This document shows, piece by piece, positions 1 through 7,327 of a stretch of 11,844 nt of DNA. The stretch is from positions 1 through 11,844 of the forward strand of contig JAKSQE010000027.1 of NCBI GenBank assembly GCA_024404295.1. The letters are read 5' to 3'. The stretch is from Oscillibacter sp. (lineage in GTDB: Bacteria; Bacillota; Clostridia; Oscillospirales; Oscillospiraceae). The position numbers were made by a program, and so were the translations under genes. Under the pieces are notes generated by a model. That model saw nothing but the letters and a program-made list of their open reading frames with translations, searched no databases and had not been told where the DNA came from. Within the stretch, counting starts at the first letter, position 1. The number at the start of each line of letters is the position of its first letter.

Positions 1-1764
1 CATTTCGTACGTTTCCGGATCGTACTCAGGAATATCGGACAATTTGAAATCCGGTTCCGTCTCCTGCACGATCTTCACCGCATCATCCAGAACCGTCAAA
101 TTTCGTAGGCCCAAAAAGTCCATTTTCAGCAGGCCTAACTCTTCCAGAGTGGTCATAATATACTGACAGACCACAGATTCATCATTCTTTGCCAGCGGAA
201 CATACTCATGCACCGGGCGCTTGGTGATGACTACACCGGCCGCATGAGTCGAAGCATGACGAGGCATGCCCTCCAATGCTTTAGCAGTATCAATAAGCTT
301 CCGGATCTGCGGGTCGTTTTCATATACCTCGCTAAGCTGTTTGCTCAGCCGCAGGGCATCGTCCAACGTAATATGCAGGGTATTCGGCACCAGTTTCGCA
401 ATGGTGTCCACATCTGCGTAGGGAATGTTCATCACACGGCCCACGTCACGAATCACGCCACGAGCCGCCATGGTACCGAAGGTAACGATTTGCGCCACAT
501 GGTCGTCACCGTACTTGCGGCGGACATAGTCCACCACTTCCCCCCGACGCGTATCACCGAAATCCATGTCGCTATCGGGCCTGGACACACGTTCCGGGTT
601 CAGGAAACGTTCAAAGTACAGGCCGTACTTCATGGGGTCAATGTCCGTAATGCTCAAGCAGTAACTGACCATAGAACCAGCAGCACTACCACGGCCGGGG
701 CCCACAGGAATCCCCACACTCTTTGCGTAGCGCACAAAGTCTGACACGATGAGGAAATAGTCCGTAAAGCCCATTTTCTCGATCATGTTTTGTTCGTATG
801 TCAGCTGGTCACGATATCGTTCATCATCGCCGTATCGCTCTTTATAGCCCTCGTCACACAGCTTTTTCAAGTAGGTAAAGCTATCATAACCCTCCGGAAG
901 TTTGAACTCTGGTAAGTGATATTTGCCAAATGTAAACTCCAGATTGCACATATCGGCAATCTTTTGCGTATTTACTATCGCACCCTCATAGTCCTCAAAC
1001 AGTTCCGCCATCTCCGCTTCGCTGCGGAGATAGAAATTTCGCGGTTCGTAGCGCATACGATTTTCGTCCTGAAGGGTTTTGCCCGTCTGAATGCACAGCA
1101 GCACATCATGAGCCTCCGCATCTTCCTTACGGAGGTAATGGGCATCGTTGGTGCAGACCATGGGCAAGCCGGTCTCCTGATGGAGCTGCAAAATGCGCTG
1201 ATTCACAATGGCCTGTTCCCGAATCCCGTGATCCTGCACTTCCAGATAGAAGTGATCCGGGCCGAACAATTCTGCCATCTTCAGCGCATAGGCCTTGGCA
1301 GTTTCATACTCGCCGTTCCGCAGACGTCTGGGGATCTCACCGGCCAGACAGGCGGACAAGCAGATCAAGCCCTTACAATGCTCCTGCAAAAGAGCCATAT
1401 CAATGCGTGGCTTCACATAAAATCCCTCTGTCCATGCCATAGAAACCATATAGGAGAGGTTTCGATAACCCTCCTCATTCTCACAAAGCAGCACCAAATG
1501 CCGACTCTCAGAATCAAATTCATGAACTTTATCAAAGCGCGTACGGCCCTCAGGCGTCATATAGACCTCACAGCCAATAATCGGCTTGATTCCCTCCGCT
1601 TTGCAGGCACGGTAAAAATCGATCACGCCGTACATCACGCCATGGTCCGTAATGGCGCAGGAAGTCTGCCCCATCTCCTTTACCACCTTGGGTAAATCCT
1701 TGATGCGGCAAGCTCCATCCAACAGGCTGTATTCAGTATGTACATGCAAATGTGCGAAGGGCAT
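1..1764 (-). CDS. dnaE: DNA polymerase III alpha subunit DnaE, N-terminal 588 residues (gene continues beyond position 1)
   Basis: This is a C-family replicative polymerase of the DnaE type. It starts directly with a PHP domain and lacks the N-terminal exonuclease region of PolC. An open frame of exactly 588 codons runs from ATG at 1764 to the window edge; full-length family members are about 1,150 residues, so roughly half is present. The PHP domain is at the N-terminus, with HLHVHTEYSLLDGA (residues 5-18) and TDHG (39-42); the histidines keep the metal-binding pattern typical of Gram-positive DnaE. The palm carries PDSDMDF (396-402), giving catalytic D397 and D399, and MDFLGLRNLT, giving the third aspartate D549. 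GPGRGSAAGS lies just upstream of the palm motif. The ATG is preceded by AGAGAGGAAA about 7 nt away. It is the last visible gene of the hprK operon, 24 nt after the C_GCAxxG gene. In Clostridia with PolC, DnaE usually works in primer extension on the lagging strand; whether PolC is present cannot be seen here. Confidence 0.96.
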   Translation of the reverse strand, partial: MPFAHLHVHTEYSLLDGACRIKDLPKVVKEMGQTSCAITDHGVMYGVIDFYRACKAEGIKPIIGCEVYMTPEGRTRFDKVHEFDSESRHLVLLCENEEGYRNLSYMVSMAWTEGFYVKPRIDMALLQEHCKGLICLSACLAGEIPRRLRNGEYETAKAYALKMAELFGPDHFYLEVQDHGIREQAIVNQRILQLHQETGLPMVCTNDAHYLRKEDAEAHDVLLCIQTGKTLQDENRMRYEPRNFYLRSEAEMAELFEDYEGAIVNTQKIADMCNLEFTFGKYHLPEFKLPEGYDSFTYLKKLCDEGYKERYGDDERYRDQLTYEQNMIEKMGFTDYFLIVSDFVRYAKSVGIPVGPGRGSAAGSMVSYCLSITDIDPMKYGLYFERFLNPERVSRPDSDMDFGDTRRGEVVDYVRRKYGDDHVAQIVTFGTMAARGVIRDVGRVMNIPYADVDTIAKLVPNTLHITLDDALRLSKQLSEVYENDPQIRKLIDTAKALEGMPRHASTHAAGVVITKRPVHEYVPLAKNDESVVCQYIMTTLEELGLLKMDFLGLRNLTVLDDAVKIVQETEPDFKLSDIPEYDPETYEM

Positions 1765-1788
1765 GACAGATTTCCTCTCTATCCATGA

Positions 1789-2229
1789 TTAAGCGCGTTC
1801 GGCCAATATTTCCTCCACGATCTCAACGGCTGTCACGATCATAATATCGCAATGGCCGGTCAGACCCATCTTTTGCGCAGCCGGAGTGCTTTCATCGGGT
1901 GCAAATTGATTTTGCAACAGCTCCGTGCAGCGAAGTGCGCCAAACTTCTCGACAAAACGCTTCTGCAATTCCTTGCTCAGAGCAACCGTCCGCTTCTTAC
2001 TAACGACCGGTTCGTTCGGGTCAACCGGTGTGAGCATTCCAAGTGTCATCACTGCACCACTCAGGGCGCCGCAGAGTTCACCAGTTCCTGCACCAGCTCC
2101 AAAACCGCCGCCGATATCAAAGCTGGCTTGTTCGCTCAATCCCGTCACATCAGAAAATGCTGCCAATACACTTTGGCAACAGTTAAAACCGCGGTGGTGA
2201 TAGTCATGTGCTTTCTCAAAACGATTCAT
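1789..2229 (-). CDS. C_GCAxxG_C_C family probable redox protein (four-cysteine small protein)
   Basis: A 146-residue cytosolic protein with no signal peptide or membrane segment, matching the length of the C_GCAxxG_C_C family (about 140 residues, four invariant cysteines, a CGAxxG motif). Visible landmarks are GFNCCQSVLAAF (residues 14-25, C17 and C18), a Gly-rich stretch leading into CGALSG (53-58), C101 in the helix ARG-Cys-Thr-Glu region, and C127 in TGHCD. C17, C53, C101 and C127 would be the family cysteines; C18 is an extra neighbour that makes a vicinal pair. The biochemical role of the family is unknown; a thiol redox or metal-binding function is inferred from the cysteines only. ATG at 2229 follows GTAGGAGAAG with good spacing. 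The gene lies 29 nt after whiA and 24 nt before dnaE, so it is almost certainly co-transcribed, an unusual place for a family more often seen near transporter genes. Confidence 0.87.
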   Translation of the reverse strand: MNRFEKAHDYHHRGFNCCQSVLAAFSDVTGLSEQASFDIGGGFGAGAGTGELCGALSGAVMTLGMLTPVDPNEPVVSKKRTVALSKELQKRFVEKFGALRCTELLQNQFAPDESTPAAQKMGLTGHCDIMIVTAVEIVEEILAERA

Positions 2230-2258
2230 CGTTCTTCTCCTACTCTTTTCGTTCTTTT

Positions 2259-3179
2259 TTAGATGCCTTTTGCCACTTCCATCAATTTCCGCAGTCGGTG
2301 GTTCAGGCAGGACTTTGTAATGGGTGGAGCAAAGGTCTCAGCCAATTCCGATAATGTCAACTCCGGATACTTCATTCTGAGCATTGCGGTCTCCTGTAGC
2401 TTATCCGGAAGCGTTTCCAGCATTTCCGTCTCTTGCAGTTTTCGGATCGCTTCCATCTGCTCCTGCGATGCCAGAACTGCCTTATCCAGATTCGCACTGT
2501 CGCAATTCAAGCGCCGATTCACGCTGTTGCGCAAGTCCTTTTCCAATTTAGCTGACATCACATTCATGGCCGCCACCGGTGCGCCGATCAATGTCAAAAA
2601 ATCCTCGATCTGGTCGCTTTGCTTAAAATACGTAATAAAACTTCCGTTTCGACTCAGACTCTTGGGTGGATAGCCACACTCCTGCAGTAAGGAATCCAGT
2701 TCCCGACTGACCTGCAAATGCGAAGTTGTCAGTTCCAGATGGTAGCGCTTCAAGGGATCGGTAATACTCCCGCCCGCAAAGAATACGCCTCTCAGAAATG
2801 CAGAGCGACAGCAGGAATCTTCTAACAGGCCGAAGTTGATATGCAGCACCAAGTTCTGCTGCGGCTCATAGCCCATTAGGTTGATAATCCGATCAAGCTT
2901 CTTCTGATCTGTGATTTGAAAGATCATCTTGCTGCCCGTTCCGCCCTCTGTTGTCAGCTCTGACTCCTCTGGCTGGCGGTCAAAATGCAGGTTGAATGCT
3001 CGTTTGAACAGTCTCGGCAGTCGTGCCGCAAAAAAGGGGTTCTCCGTGATGATCCGCACTTCTGATGCGTTGAATGTATTGCAATACAGGAGGATTCCAT
3101 AGGCTTCCGCACGGGCGCAGCATAGTTTTTGTACCGGCAGACGGCAAAGTTCATTTTTGGTATCAAAGGAAAATGACAT
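2259..3179 (-). CDS. whiA: DNA-binding protein WhiA (sporulation/cell division regulator)
   Basis: A 306-residue WhiA orthologue. The family combines a degenerate LAGLIDADG homing-endonuclease-like fold with a C-terminal helix-turn-helix. In Streptomyces it is a transcription factor for sporulation division; in Bacillus subtilis it binds DNA and affects division and chromosome segregation. The N-terminus MSFSFDTKNEL is typical. The LAGLIDADG-like core includes CCRSAFLRGVFFAGGSITDP (residues 123-142). NRRLNCDSAN (221-230) is the conserved segment before the linker. The helix-turn-helix spans about 274-300, with LSELAETFAPPITKS then NHRLRKL. The ATG has a strong AAAGGAGGGA site in the 15-nt gap after yvcK. 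The rapZ-yvcK-whiA order is a hallmark of Firmicutes and Actinobacteria and supports the call. No truncation is seen. Confidence 0.96.
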   Translation of the reverse strand: MSFSFDTKNELCRLPVQKLCCARAEAYGILLYCNTFNASEVRIITENPFFAARLPRLFKRAFNLHFDRQPEESELTTEGGTGSKMIFQITDQKKLDRIINLMGYEPQQNLVLHINFGLLEDSCCRSAFLRGVFFAGGSITDPLKRYHLELTTSHLQVSRELDSLLQECGYPPKSLSRNGSFITYFKQSDQIEDFLTLIGAPVAAMNVMSAKLEKDLRNSVNRRLNCDSANLDKAVLASQEQMEAIRKLQETEMLETLPDKLQETAMLRMKYPELTLSELAETFAPPITKSCLNHRLRKLMEVAKGI

Positions 3180-3194
3180 GGAATCCCTCCTTTA

Positions 3195-4247
3195 TCAGTT
3201 ATTCCGCTCAACGCGGTATGCATCGTGGTGTCCAGGCGCCCAGCTGCCCGCAATACGAACGCTTCGTTCTGCATGCAGCAGCAACAGTTCCTGTGCCAAT
3301 TTCACAGGATCATGGCGCACATATCCATGATCGATCATTGCGACCGGGCGGCTGATGATCTCAATCCCCATCGACTCACCCAGTTTTGCATCGCCACGAA
3401 GCGGTTCGGCGCCTTCCGCCGCGTATCGCTCCGCAATGTTCTTCGGAACCGGCGAAGAATTGCACAGGCAATAATCCACAAGACCTTCAGACGAATGTTC
3501 ATAGATCGCCCGCAGGTGGTCTGCAACGGAATATCCTTCCGTCTCTCCCTCCTGTGTCATCACATTGCAAACGTAAATTTTCAGGGCATCCGAACTTTGG
3601 ATCGCCTCAACGATCCCATCCACCAGAAGATTGGGGATAATACTGGTATACAGGCTACCCGGACCAAGAACGATCATATCCGCTTCCTGTATAGCCTCGA
3701 TTGCCTCCGGAAGTGCCTTAGGATGATCCGGCAGGAGTGCGACATGAGCAATTCGGCAATCTTCCTGCTTTTTGCAGTAAAAAATTTTAGATTCCCCGAT
3801 CACCGAAGCTCCATTTTCAAAAGTTGCTTTGAGTCGAACGTCTGTGGTTGTCACAGGCAAGACCCGCCCCGTAATGGCTAAGACCTCGCTCATTCGGCGG
3901 ACCGCTACATCAAAGCTCGGAGAAATCCCGTTCAGTGCTGCCAGAAACAAATTACCAAAGCTCTGTCCAGCCAATGTGCCGTCCTTAAAACGAAAGGCCA
4001 TCAGTTCCGTCATCAACGGTTCGGTATTCGCCAACGCCGCCATGCAGTTGCGAAGATCTCCCGGCGGCAGCATGCCCAAATCTTGCCGAAGCATACCGGA
4101 CCCTCCACCGTCATCAGCAACTGTCACGATAGCGGAAATGTTTTCTGTATATTCTTTCAAGCCACGCAGCATATTAGAAAGGCCGTGTCCTCCGCCAATG
4201 ACCACGATTCGCGGTCCGCGTACCTTGGAATATCGTCTTTTTTCCAT
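3195..4247 (-). CDS. yvcK: YvcK/CofD-like protein (gluconeogenesis factor, UDP-sugar-binding)
   Basis: A 350-residue member of the YvcK family, related to CofD 2-phospho-L-lactate transferase. In B. subtilis YvcK is needed for growth on gluconeogenic carbon sources and normal cell shape, and it binds UDP-sugars such as UDP-GlcNAc. Visible motifs are the N-terminal GGGHGLSNMLRGLK (residues 18-31), TVADDGGGSG (42-51), PPGDLRNC (61-68), GNLFLAAL (98-105), TTTDVRLKATFENG (133-146) and LGPGSLYTSIIPNLLV (194-209), all in family order. ATG at 4247 is preceded by ACGGAGGT about 8 nt upstream, in the 15-nt gap after rapZ. The last 20 or so residues after LLLLHAE are strain-like tail sequence with no recognised motif. 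Its partners here (HprK, MurB, RapZ) fit a role in balancing carbon flux to cell-wall precursors. That link is inference from family knowledge and context. Confidence 0.96.
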   Translation of the reverse strand: MEKRRYSKVRGPRIVVIGGGHGLSNMLRGLKEYTENISAIVTVADDGGGSGMLRQDLGMLPPGDLRNCMAALANTEPLMTELMAFRFKDGTLAGQSFGNLFLAALNGISPSFDVAVRRMSEVLAITGRVLPVTTTDVRLKATFENGASVIGESKIFYCKKQEDCRIAHVALLPDHPKALPEAIEAIQEADMIVLGPGSLYTSIIPNLLVDGIVEAIQSSDALKIYVCNVMTQEGETEGYSVADHLRAIYEHSSEGLVDYCLCNSSPVPKNIAERYAAEGAEPLRGDAKLGESMGIEIISRPVAMIDHGYVRHDPVKLAQELLLLHAERSVRIAGSWAPGHHDAYRVERNN

Positions 4248-4262
4248 CGCAACAGACCTCCG

Positions 4263-5126
4263 TTAGTTACGGTTCATATCACGATGCTGTTCCGAAACCT
4301 GATAACCTAATTTCCGAATCTCTTCTGCCAGAGTATGGGTAATCGCAACAGAGCGGTGATGTCCGCCGGTACAGCCTACAGCGATCACCAAAACCGTCTT
4401 TCCTTCCTCCGCATAGAGCGGCAACGTAAATTTCAGCAGATCCTCGATCTTTTCCAGATAATCTTTTGTCTGCTGAAAGGAGAATACATAGTCGGAGACC
4501 GGCCGATCCAGTCCAGTCAAATTACGCAGTTCCTCGATATAGAATGGGTTGGGCATAAATCGCACATCCAGCACCAAGTCGGCTTCCATGGGCAAGCCAT
4601 ACTTGAAGCCAAAAGATGTAATGCTTACGGCAAGTCCGCCCTTTTGATCCTCGACACTGCCAAACGCACGCAGCAGCTCGCCTCGCAGCTGCGCCGTGGA
4701 GGTATGTGATGTATCAATAATATAGTCTGCAGCTTGGCGCACAGGAGCCATCATAGCCTGCTCTGCCTTAACCGCTTCTTCTAACGAATCGCATTTCTCC
4801 GCCAGGGGATGGCGACGACGCGTTTCTTTATATCTTCTAATAATTGTCTCCGCATCCGCTTCCAAAAAAAGGAGGTGGCAGGCAGTTTCCATATTGCGCA
4901 ACCGCTCCATCACCATAGGAAGTTCCGTAGGGTCGTTCGTTGTACGCACATCATACACCAATGCAATTCGATCATATCGCCCGCTACCGCACGAACAAAA
5001 TTCTGCAAATTTCAGAATCATGGCAGCAGGCATATTATCTACGATATAAAAGCCCATATCCTCCAGAAAGGACGCAGCTTTACTTTTTCCACCACCGGAC
5101 AAACCGGAAATAATTAAAATATCCAT
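4263..5126 (-). CDS. rapZ: RapZ/YvcJ nucleotide-binding protein (P-loop NTPase)
   Basis: A 287-residue RapZ/YvcJ protein. In enterobacteria RapZ is the RNA adaptor that brings the sRNA GlmZ to RNase E and so controls GlcN-6-P synthase; the B. subtilis homologue YvcJ binds and hydrolyses nucleotides, and its role is less defined. The N-terminal kinase-like domain has Walker A GLSGGGKS (residues 8-15), DVRTT (59-63) and YKETRRRHPL (99-108). The C-terminal domain has SFGFKYG (171-177), DVRFMPNP (187-194) and GCTGGHHRSV (251-260), then HRD near the end. I chose ATG at 5126, which gives the usual start two residues before the first beta strand and has GGGGGA about 9 nt upstream. A GTG at 5147 would add seven residues and overlap the murB stop; it looks like a false extension. 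It lies 17 nt after murB and 15 nt before yvcK. Confidence 0.95.
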   Translation of the reverse strand: MDILIISGLSGGGKSKAASFLEDMGFYIVDNMPAAMILKFAEFCSCGSGRYDRIALVYDVRTTNDPTELPMVMERLRNMETACHLLFLEADAETIIRRYKETRRRHPLAEKCDSLEEAVKAEQAMMAPVRQAADYIIDTSHTSTAQLRGELLRAFGSVEDQKGGLAVSITSFGFKYGLPMEADLVLDVRFMPNPFYIEELRNLTGLDRPVSDYVFSFQQTKDYLEKIEDLLKFTLPLYAEEGKTVLVIAVGCTGGHHRSVAITHTLAEEIRKLGYQVSEQHRDMNRN

Positions 5127-5143
5127 AAGCTTTCGTCCCCCGG

Positions 5144-6055
5144 TCACTTCACAAGTTTTACTTCTCTCTCCAGATGCACCCCGGTTTCTTCATAGACACG
5201 CTTCTGCACCTGATTGCATAGTTCCATAATATCTGCGCAGGTAGCACCGCCAATGTTGAGTAAAAATCCGGCATGCTTTTCGGAAATTTGGGCACCGCCC
5301 ACAGTCAATCCCTTTAAGCCGCATTGCTGAATCAGCGCACCTGCAAAATGCCCCTCAGGCCGCTTAAAAAAGCTGCCAGCACTGGGGTATTCCAAAGGCT
5401 GACTGGACTTTCGCCGGGCCATCAGTTCCCTCATTTTTTCTCGAATGGTCTCCTCGTCACCTTTCTGCAGACGGAACACAGCGCTGACCGCAATCGCCTC
5501 CGGTTGCTCTGTCAATAAACTATGGCGATACCCAAAATTCATCTCTTCGCAGGAAAGCGTTTGAATTCCTTTCTCGGGAAACAGCACCGAAACACTTTGA
5601 ACCACATCTCGCATCACACCGTCATATGCTCCAGCGTTCATACACACTGCGCCGCCTACGCTTCCGGGAATGCCGTGTGCGAATTCCAATCCCGTTAACC
5701 CCTGCTTCGCGGCAAACTCCGCCAGACGTGCCAGCGGCACTCCCGCTTCTGCCACAATTGTATTTTCATCCTGTCCCAAGTAGATCTGATTCATCTGCTC
5801 TGTGGAAATAACCAAGCGATCCAGTCCCTCATCCGCCACCAGAAGATTGCTACCACGCCCAATGACCAAAGTGCTGGCCGCATCAGCTAATTGATACAAT
5901 TTTTCTAATTCTGCGGAACACTTCGGAAATGCCATACGCCGTGCAGGACCACCTACCCGGAATGATGTATGGCGGCTCATAGGTTCGTCACATTCAATCC
6001 GCACTTCCGGCAGTTCCGATGCTACCTGTTCATCAAAGCGCAAGGTCCAATCCAT
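5144..6055 (-). CDS. murB: UDP-N-acetylenolpyruvoylglucosamine reductase MurB
   Basis: The FAD- and NADPH-dependent enzyme that reduces UDP-GlcNAc-enolpyruvate to UDP-MurNAc, the second committed step of peptidoglycan synthesis, in the cytosol. It has 303 residues from the chosen start. FAD-domain motifs are RHTSFRVGG (residues 28-36), GRGSNLL (67-73), and GIPGSVGGAVCMNAGAY (128-144). YRHS (176-179) and SAGSFFKRP (225-233, catalytic Ser228) follow, then HAGFLLNIGGATCADI and the C-terminal HLEREV with the conserved glutamate region. This is the shorter type II MurB, as in other Firmicutes. Two ATGs are possible: 6061 has GAAGGAGC only one base before it, too close for a ribosome, while 6055 puts the same AAGGAG 7 nt upstream, so 6055 is preferred. 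It is second in the hprK operon, with a 46-nt gap after hprK. Confidence 0.96.
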   Translation of the reverse strand: MDWTLRFDEQVASELPEVRIECDEPMSRHTSFRVGGPARRMAFPKCSAELEKLYQLADAASTLVIGRGSNLLVADEGLDRLVISTEQMNQIYLGQDENTIVAEAGVPLARLAEFAAKQGLTGLEFAHGIPGSVGGAVCMNAGAYDGVMRDVVQSVSVLFPEKGIQTLSCEEMNFGYRHSLLTEQPEAIAVSAVFRLQKGDEETIREKMRELMARRKSSQPLEYPSAGSFFKRPEGHFAGALIQQCGLKGLTVGGAQISEKHAGFLLNIGGATCADIMELCNQVQKRVYEETGVHLEREVKLVK

Positions 6056-6101
6056 ATCCATGCTCCTTCAAAATAAAATACAATCCGTGTTTCCGTTCTC
6101 C

Positions 6102-7031
6102 TCAGTTTACACCGTCGGCACGCAGATCCACTCGGCGAGCCAACTCCGCTGCAGCATTATATCCCATCCGGCGATCACGGTTATTCATAGCAGCAACTTC
6201 TACGATACTTGCAAGGTTTCGACCGGGTCGCACAGGAATGGTCACAGTGGGGATTTGTTCATCCAGAAGTTCAGTAAAGTGATTTTCAATACCCAATCGG
6301 TCATAAATCTTCTCATTGTCCCACTGCTCAAACTCAACGATCAGATCCAACTGTGATTCCGGCTTAACCGCACGCATACCAAACAGCTTTTGCACATCGA
6401 TCACACCGATGCCGCGCAGTTCAATATAATTCCGGATCACTTCCGGTGCGGTGCCCACCAACTGACCGGAAATGCGCCGCAACTCCACTGCGTCGTCTGC
6501 TACCAGTCGATGACCACGCATGATCAATTCGATGGCAGCTTCGCTTTTGCCAATACCGGAATCGCCAACGATCATCACGCCTTCGCCGTAAATGTCCAAC
6601 AGAACGCCATGACAAGTCATGCAAGGCGCCAGAAGACGATTCAAATACTCAATGGTATCACTGGTAAACTCTACCGTAGTCTCTCTGGTTCTCACCAAAG
6701 TTCTGCCGTGCAGCTTCGCGCATTCCAAGCACTCCGGAAAGCACTCCAATCCACGAGAAATTACCAACGCAGGAATGCTGAACAAAAACAGTTCATCAAA
6801 GCAGCGTTTTCTCTGTGCAGGAGCCAAGCTCTCCAAAAATGTAACTTCAGCTTTACCGATCACCTGCAGGCGCAGAGGGTCAAAATAATCATAGAAATTA
6901 TGGAACTGAAGGCCGGGACGGTTCACGTCAGTAACGGTCAGTTCGGCCGTATCAAAATCAATTCCCTCATTTAGCACTTCCAGATTAAATGCTTTGACAA
7001 ATTCTTTGATTTTTACACCTTTTTTATGCAT
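6102..7031 (-). CDS. hprK: HPr kinase/phosphorylase HprK
   Basis: The bifunctional ATP/PPi-dependent enzyme that phosphorylates and dephosphorylates the regulatory serine of the PTS protein HPr, the main carbon catabolite signal in Firmicutes. It has 309 residues from ATG at 7031, close to the B. subtilis length (310). The catalytic domain contains CHGVLLDIYG (residues 140-149; H141), Walker A GDSGIGKS (156-163) and the ADD pair (178-180). The family signature ELRGIGVIDV starts at residue 204, and IPVRPGRNLASIVE runs 265-278 (K3-type loop). The N-terminal about 125 residues match the smaller MurF-like domain. An alternative ATG at 7061 adds ten residues, but its AAAAGGA abuts the start codon. 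The 7031 start has GGGAAGGA about 10 nt upstream and gives the usual N-terminus, so I prefer it with moderate certainty. It is first in the long operon, behind the promoter at 7150-7178. Confidence 0.95.
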   Translation of the reverse strand: MHKKGVKIKEFVKAFNLEVLNEGIDFDTAELTVTDVNRPGLQFHNFYDYFDPLRLQVIGKAEVTFLESLAPAQRKRCFDELFLFSIPALVISRGLECFPECLECAKLHGRTLVRTRETTVEFTSDTIEYLNRLLAPCMTCHGVLLDIYGEGVMIVGDSGIGKSEAAIELIMRGHRLVADDAVELRRISGQLVGTAPEVIRNYIELRGIGVIDVQKLFGMRAVKPESQLDLIVEFEQWDNEKIYDRLGIENHFTELLDEQIPTVTIPVRPGRNLASIVEVAAMNNRDRRMGYNAAAELARRVDLRADGVN

Positions 7032-7103
7032 ATCCAACCGTTCCTTCCCACGCAAAAGCATTCCTTTTGTGATATGATGCCTTACAACCGAATGGTTCTA
7101 TTG

Positions 7104-7132
7104 ACCGCCATTTCACCACTTCACACGGCGGT
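7104..7132 (-). other. Stem-loop in the hprK leader
   Basis: ACCGCC and GGCGGT form a perfect 6-bp GC-rich stem around a 17-nt loop. It lies between the predicted hprK transcription start (about 7143) and the start codon. There is no U-tract after it, so it is not an intrinsic terminator. It may only stabilise the 5' end. The minus-strand loop repeats GTGAA twice, a possible protein or RNA contact, but this is weak. Confidence 0.35.
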
Positions 7133-7149
7133 TCGCATACTTATTTTTT

Positions 7150-7178
7150 ATTATATATGAATTCCATTGTTTCCGCAA
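7150..7178 (-). promoter_or_regulatory. Predicted sigma-A promoter of the hprK operon
   Basis: On the minus strand, TTGCGG at 7178-7173 and a perfect TATAAT at 7155-7150 are 17 bp apart. Initiation near 7143 would give a leader of about 110 nt before the hprK start at 7031. It is the only convincing promoter upstream of the seven closely spaced genes hprK to dnaE, so it probably drives them all. It stands back to back with the rpmB promoter, with about 65 bp between the two -35 elements. Confidence 0.7.
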
Positions 7179-7211
7179 TACATCTCTCATTTTTCTCCTT
7201 GCATTTTCTCT

Positions 7212-7272
7212 GAAAAAAATTTTTATTTTTTTGAAAAATCTTCTTGCATTTTTCGATTCTTTCTGTTATCAT
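7212..7272 (+). promoter_or_regulatory. Predicted strong promoter of rpmB with A/T-rich upstream element
   Basis: TTGCAT (7244-7249) and TATCAT (7267-7272) are exactly 17 bp apart, and TG at 7264-7265 makes an extended -10. The 30 bases just upstream (about 7212-7240) are almost pure A and T tracts, resembling an UP element bound by the RNA polymerase alpha subunit, as expected for a ribosomal protein gene. Initiation would be near 7279, leaving a leader of about 49 nt. CTTGCATTTT occurs twice, at 7198-7207 and 7243-7252; the second copy includes the -35. Confidence 0.75.
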
Positions 7273-7275
7273 ACT

Positions 7276-7301
7276 ATCCGTGCTTATATGAATGCACGGA
7301 T
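7276..7301 (+). other. Perfect 8-bp inverted repeat at the 5' end of the rpmB transcript
   Basis: ATCCGTGC (7276-7283) and GCACGGAT (7294-7301) are perfect complements around a 10-nt loop. The predicted start near 7279 would place at least five or six of the pairs at the extreme 5' end of the mRNA. A terminal hairpin of this kind can protect from 5'-end-dependent decay. At the DNA level it could instead be an operator. It leaves the AAGGAGGT site at 7313-7320 free. Confidence 0.5.
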
Positions 7302-7327
7302 TACGCAACAGCAAGGAGGTGCAACGG

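Noticed and set aside
916..1695. Plus-strand open frame of 259 codons
   Set aside because: It is antisense to dnaE, whose minus-strand frame shows clear PHP and polymerase motifs. The plus-strand protein has no recognisable domain and no suitable ribosome binding site.
2050..2130. Apparent loss of a GCA cysteine in the C_GCAxxG protein
   Set aside because: The family motif is CGAxxG, which is present as CGALSG at residues 53-58. All four expected cysteines can be placed.
3225..3881. Plus-strand open frame of 218 codons
   Set aside because: It is antisense to yvcK and lacks any domain or ribosome binding site.
5127..5147. GTG start for rapZ overlapping the murB stop
   Set aside because: The added seven residues (VTGGRKL) are unlike the family N-terminus, and the DNA there holds the GGGGGA site for the ATG at 5126.
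6390..6974. Plus-strand open frame of 194 codons
   Set aside because: It is antisense to the catalytic part of hprK, whose motifs are all intact.
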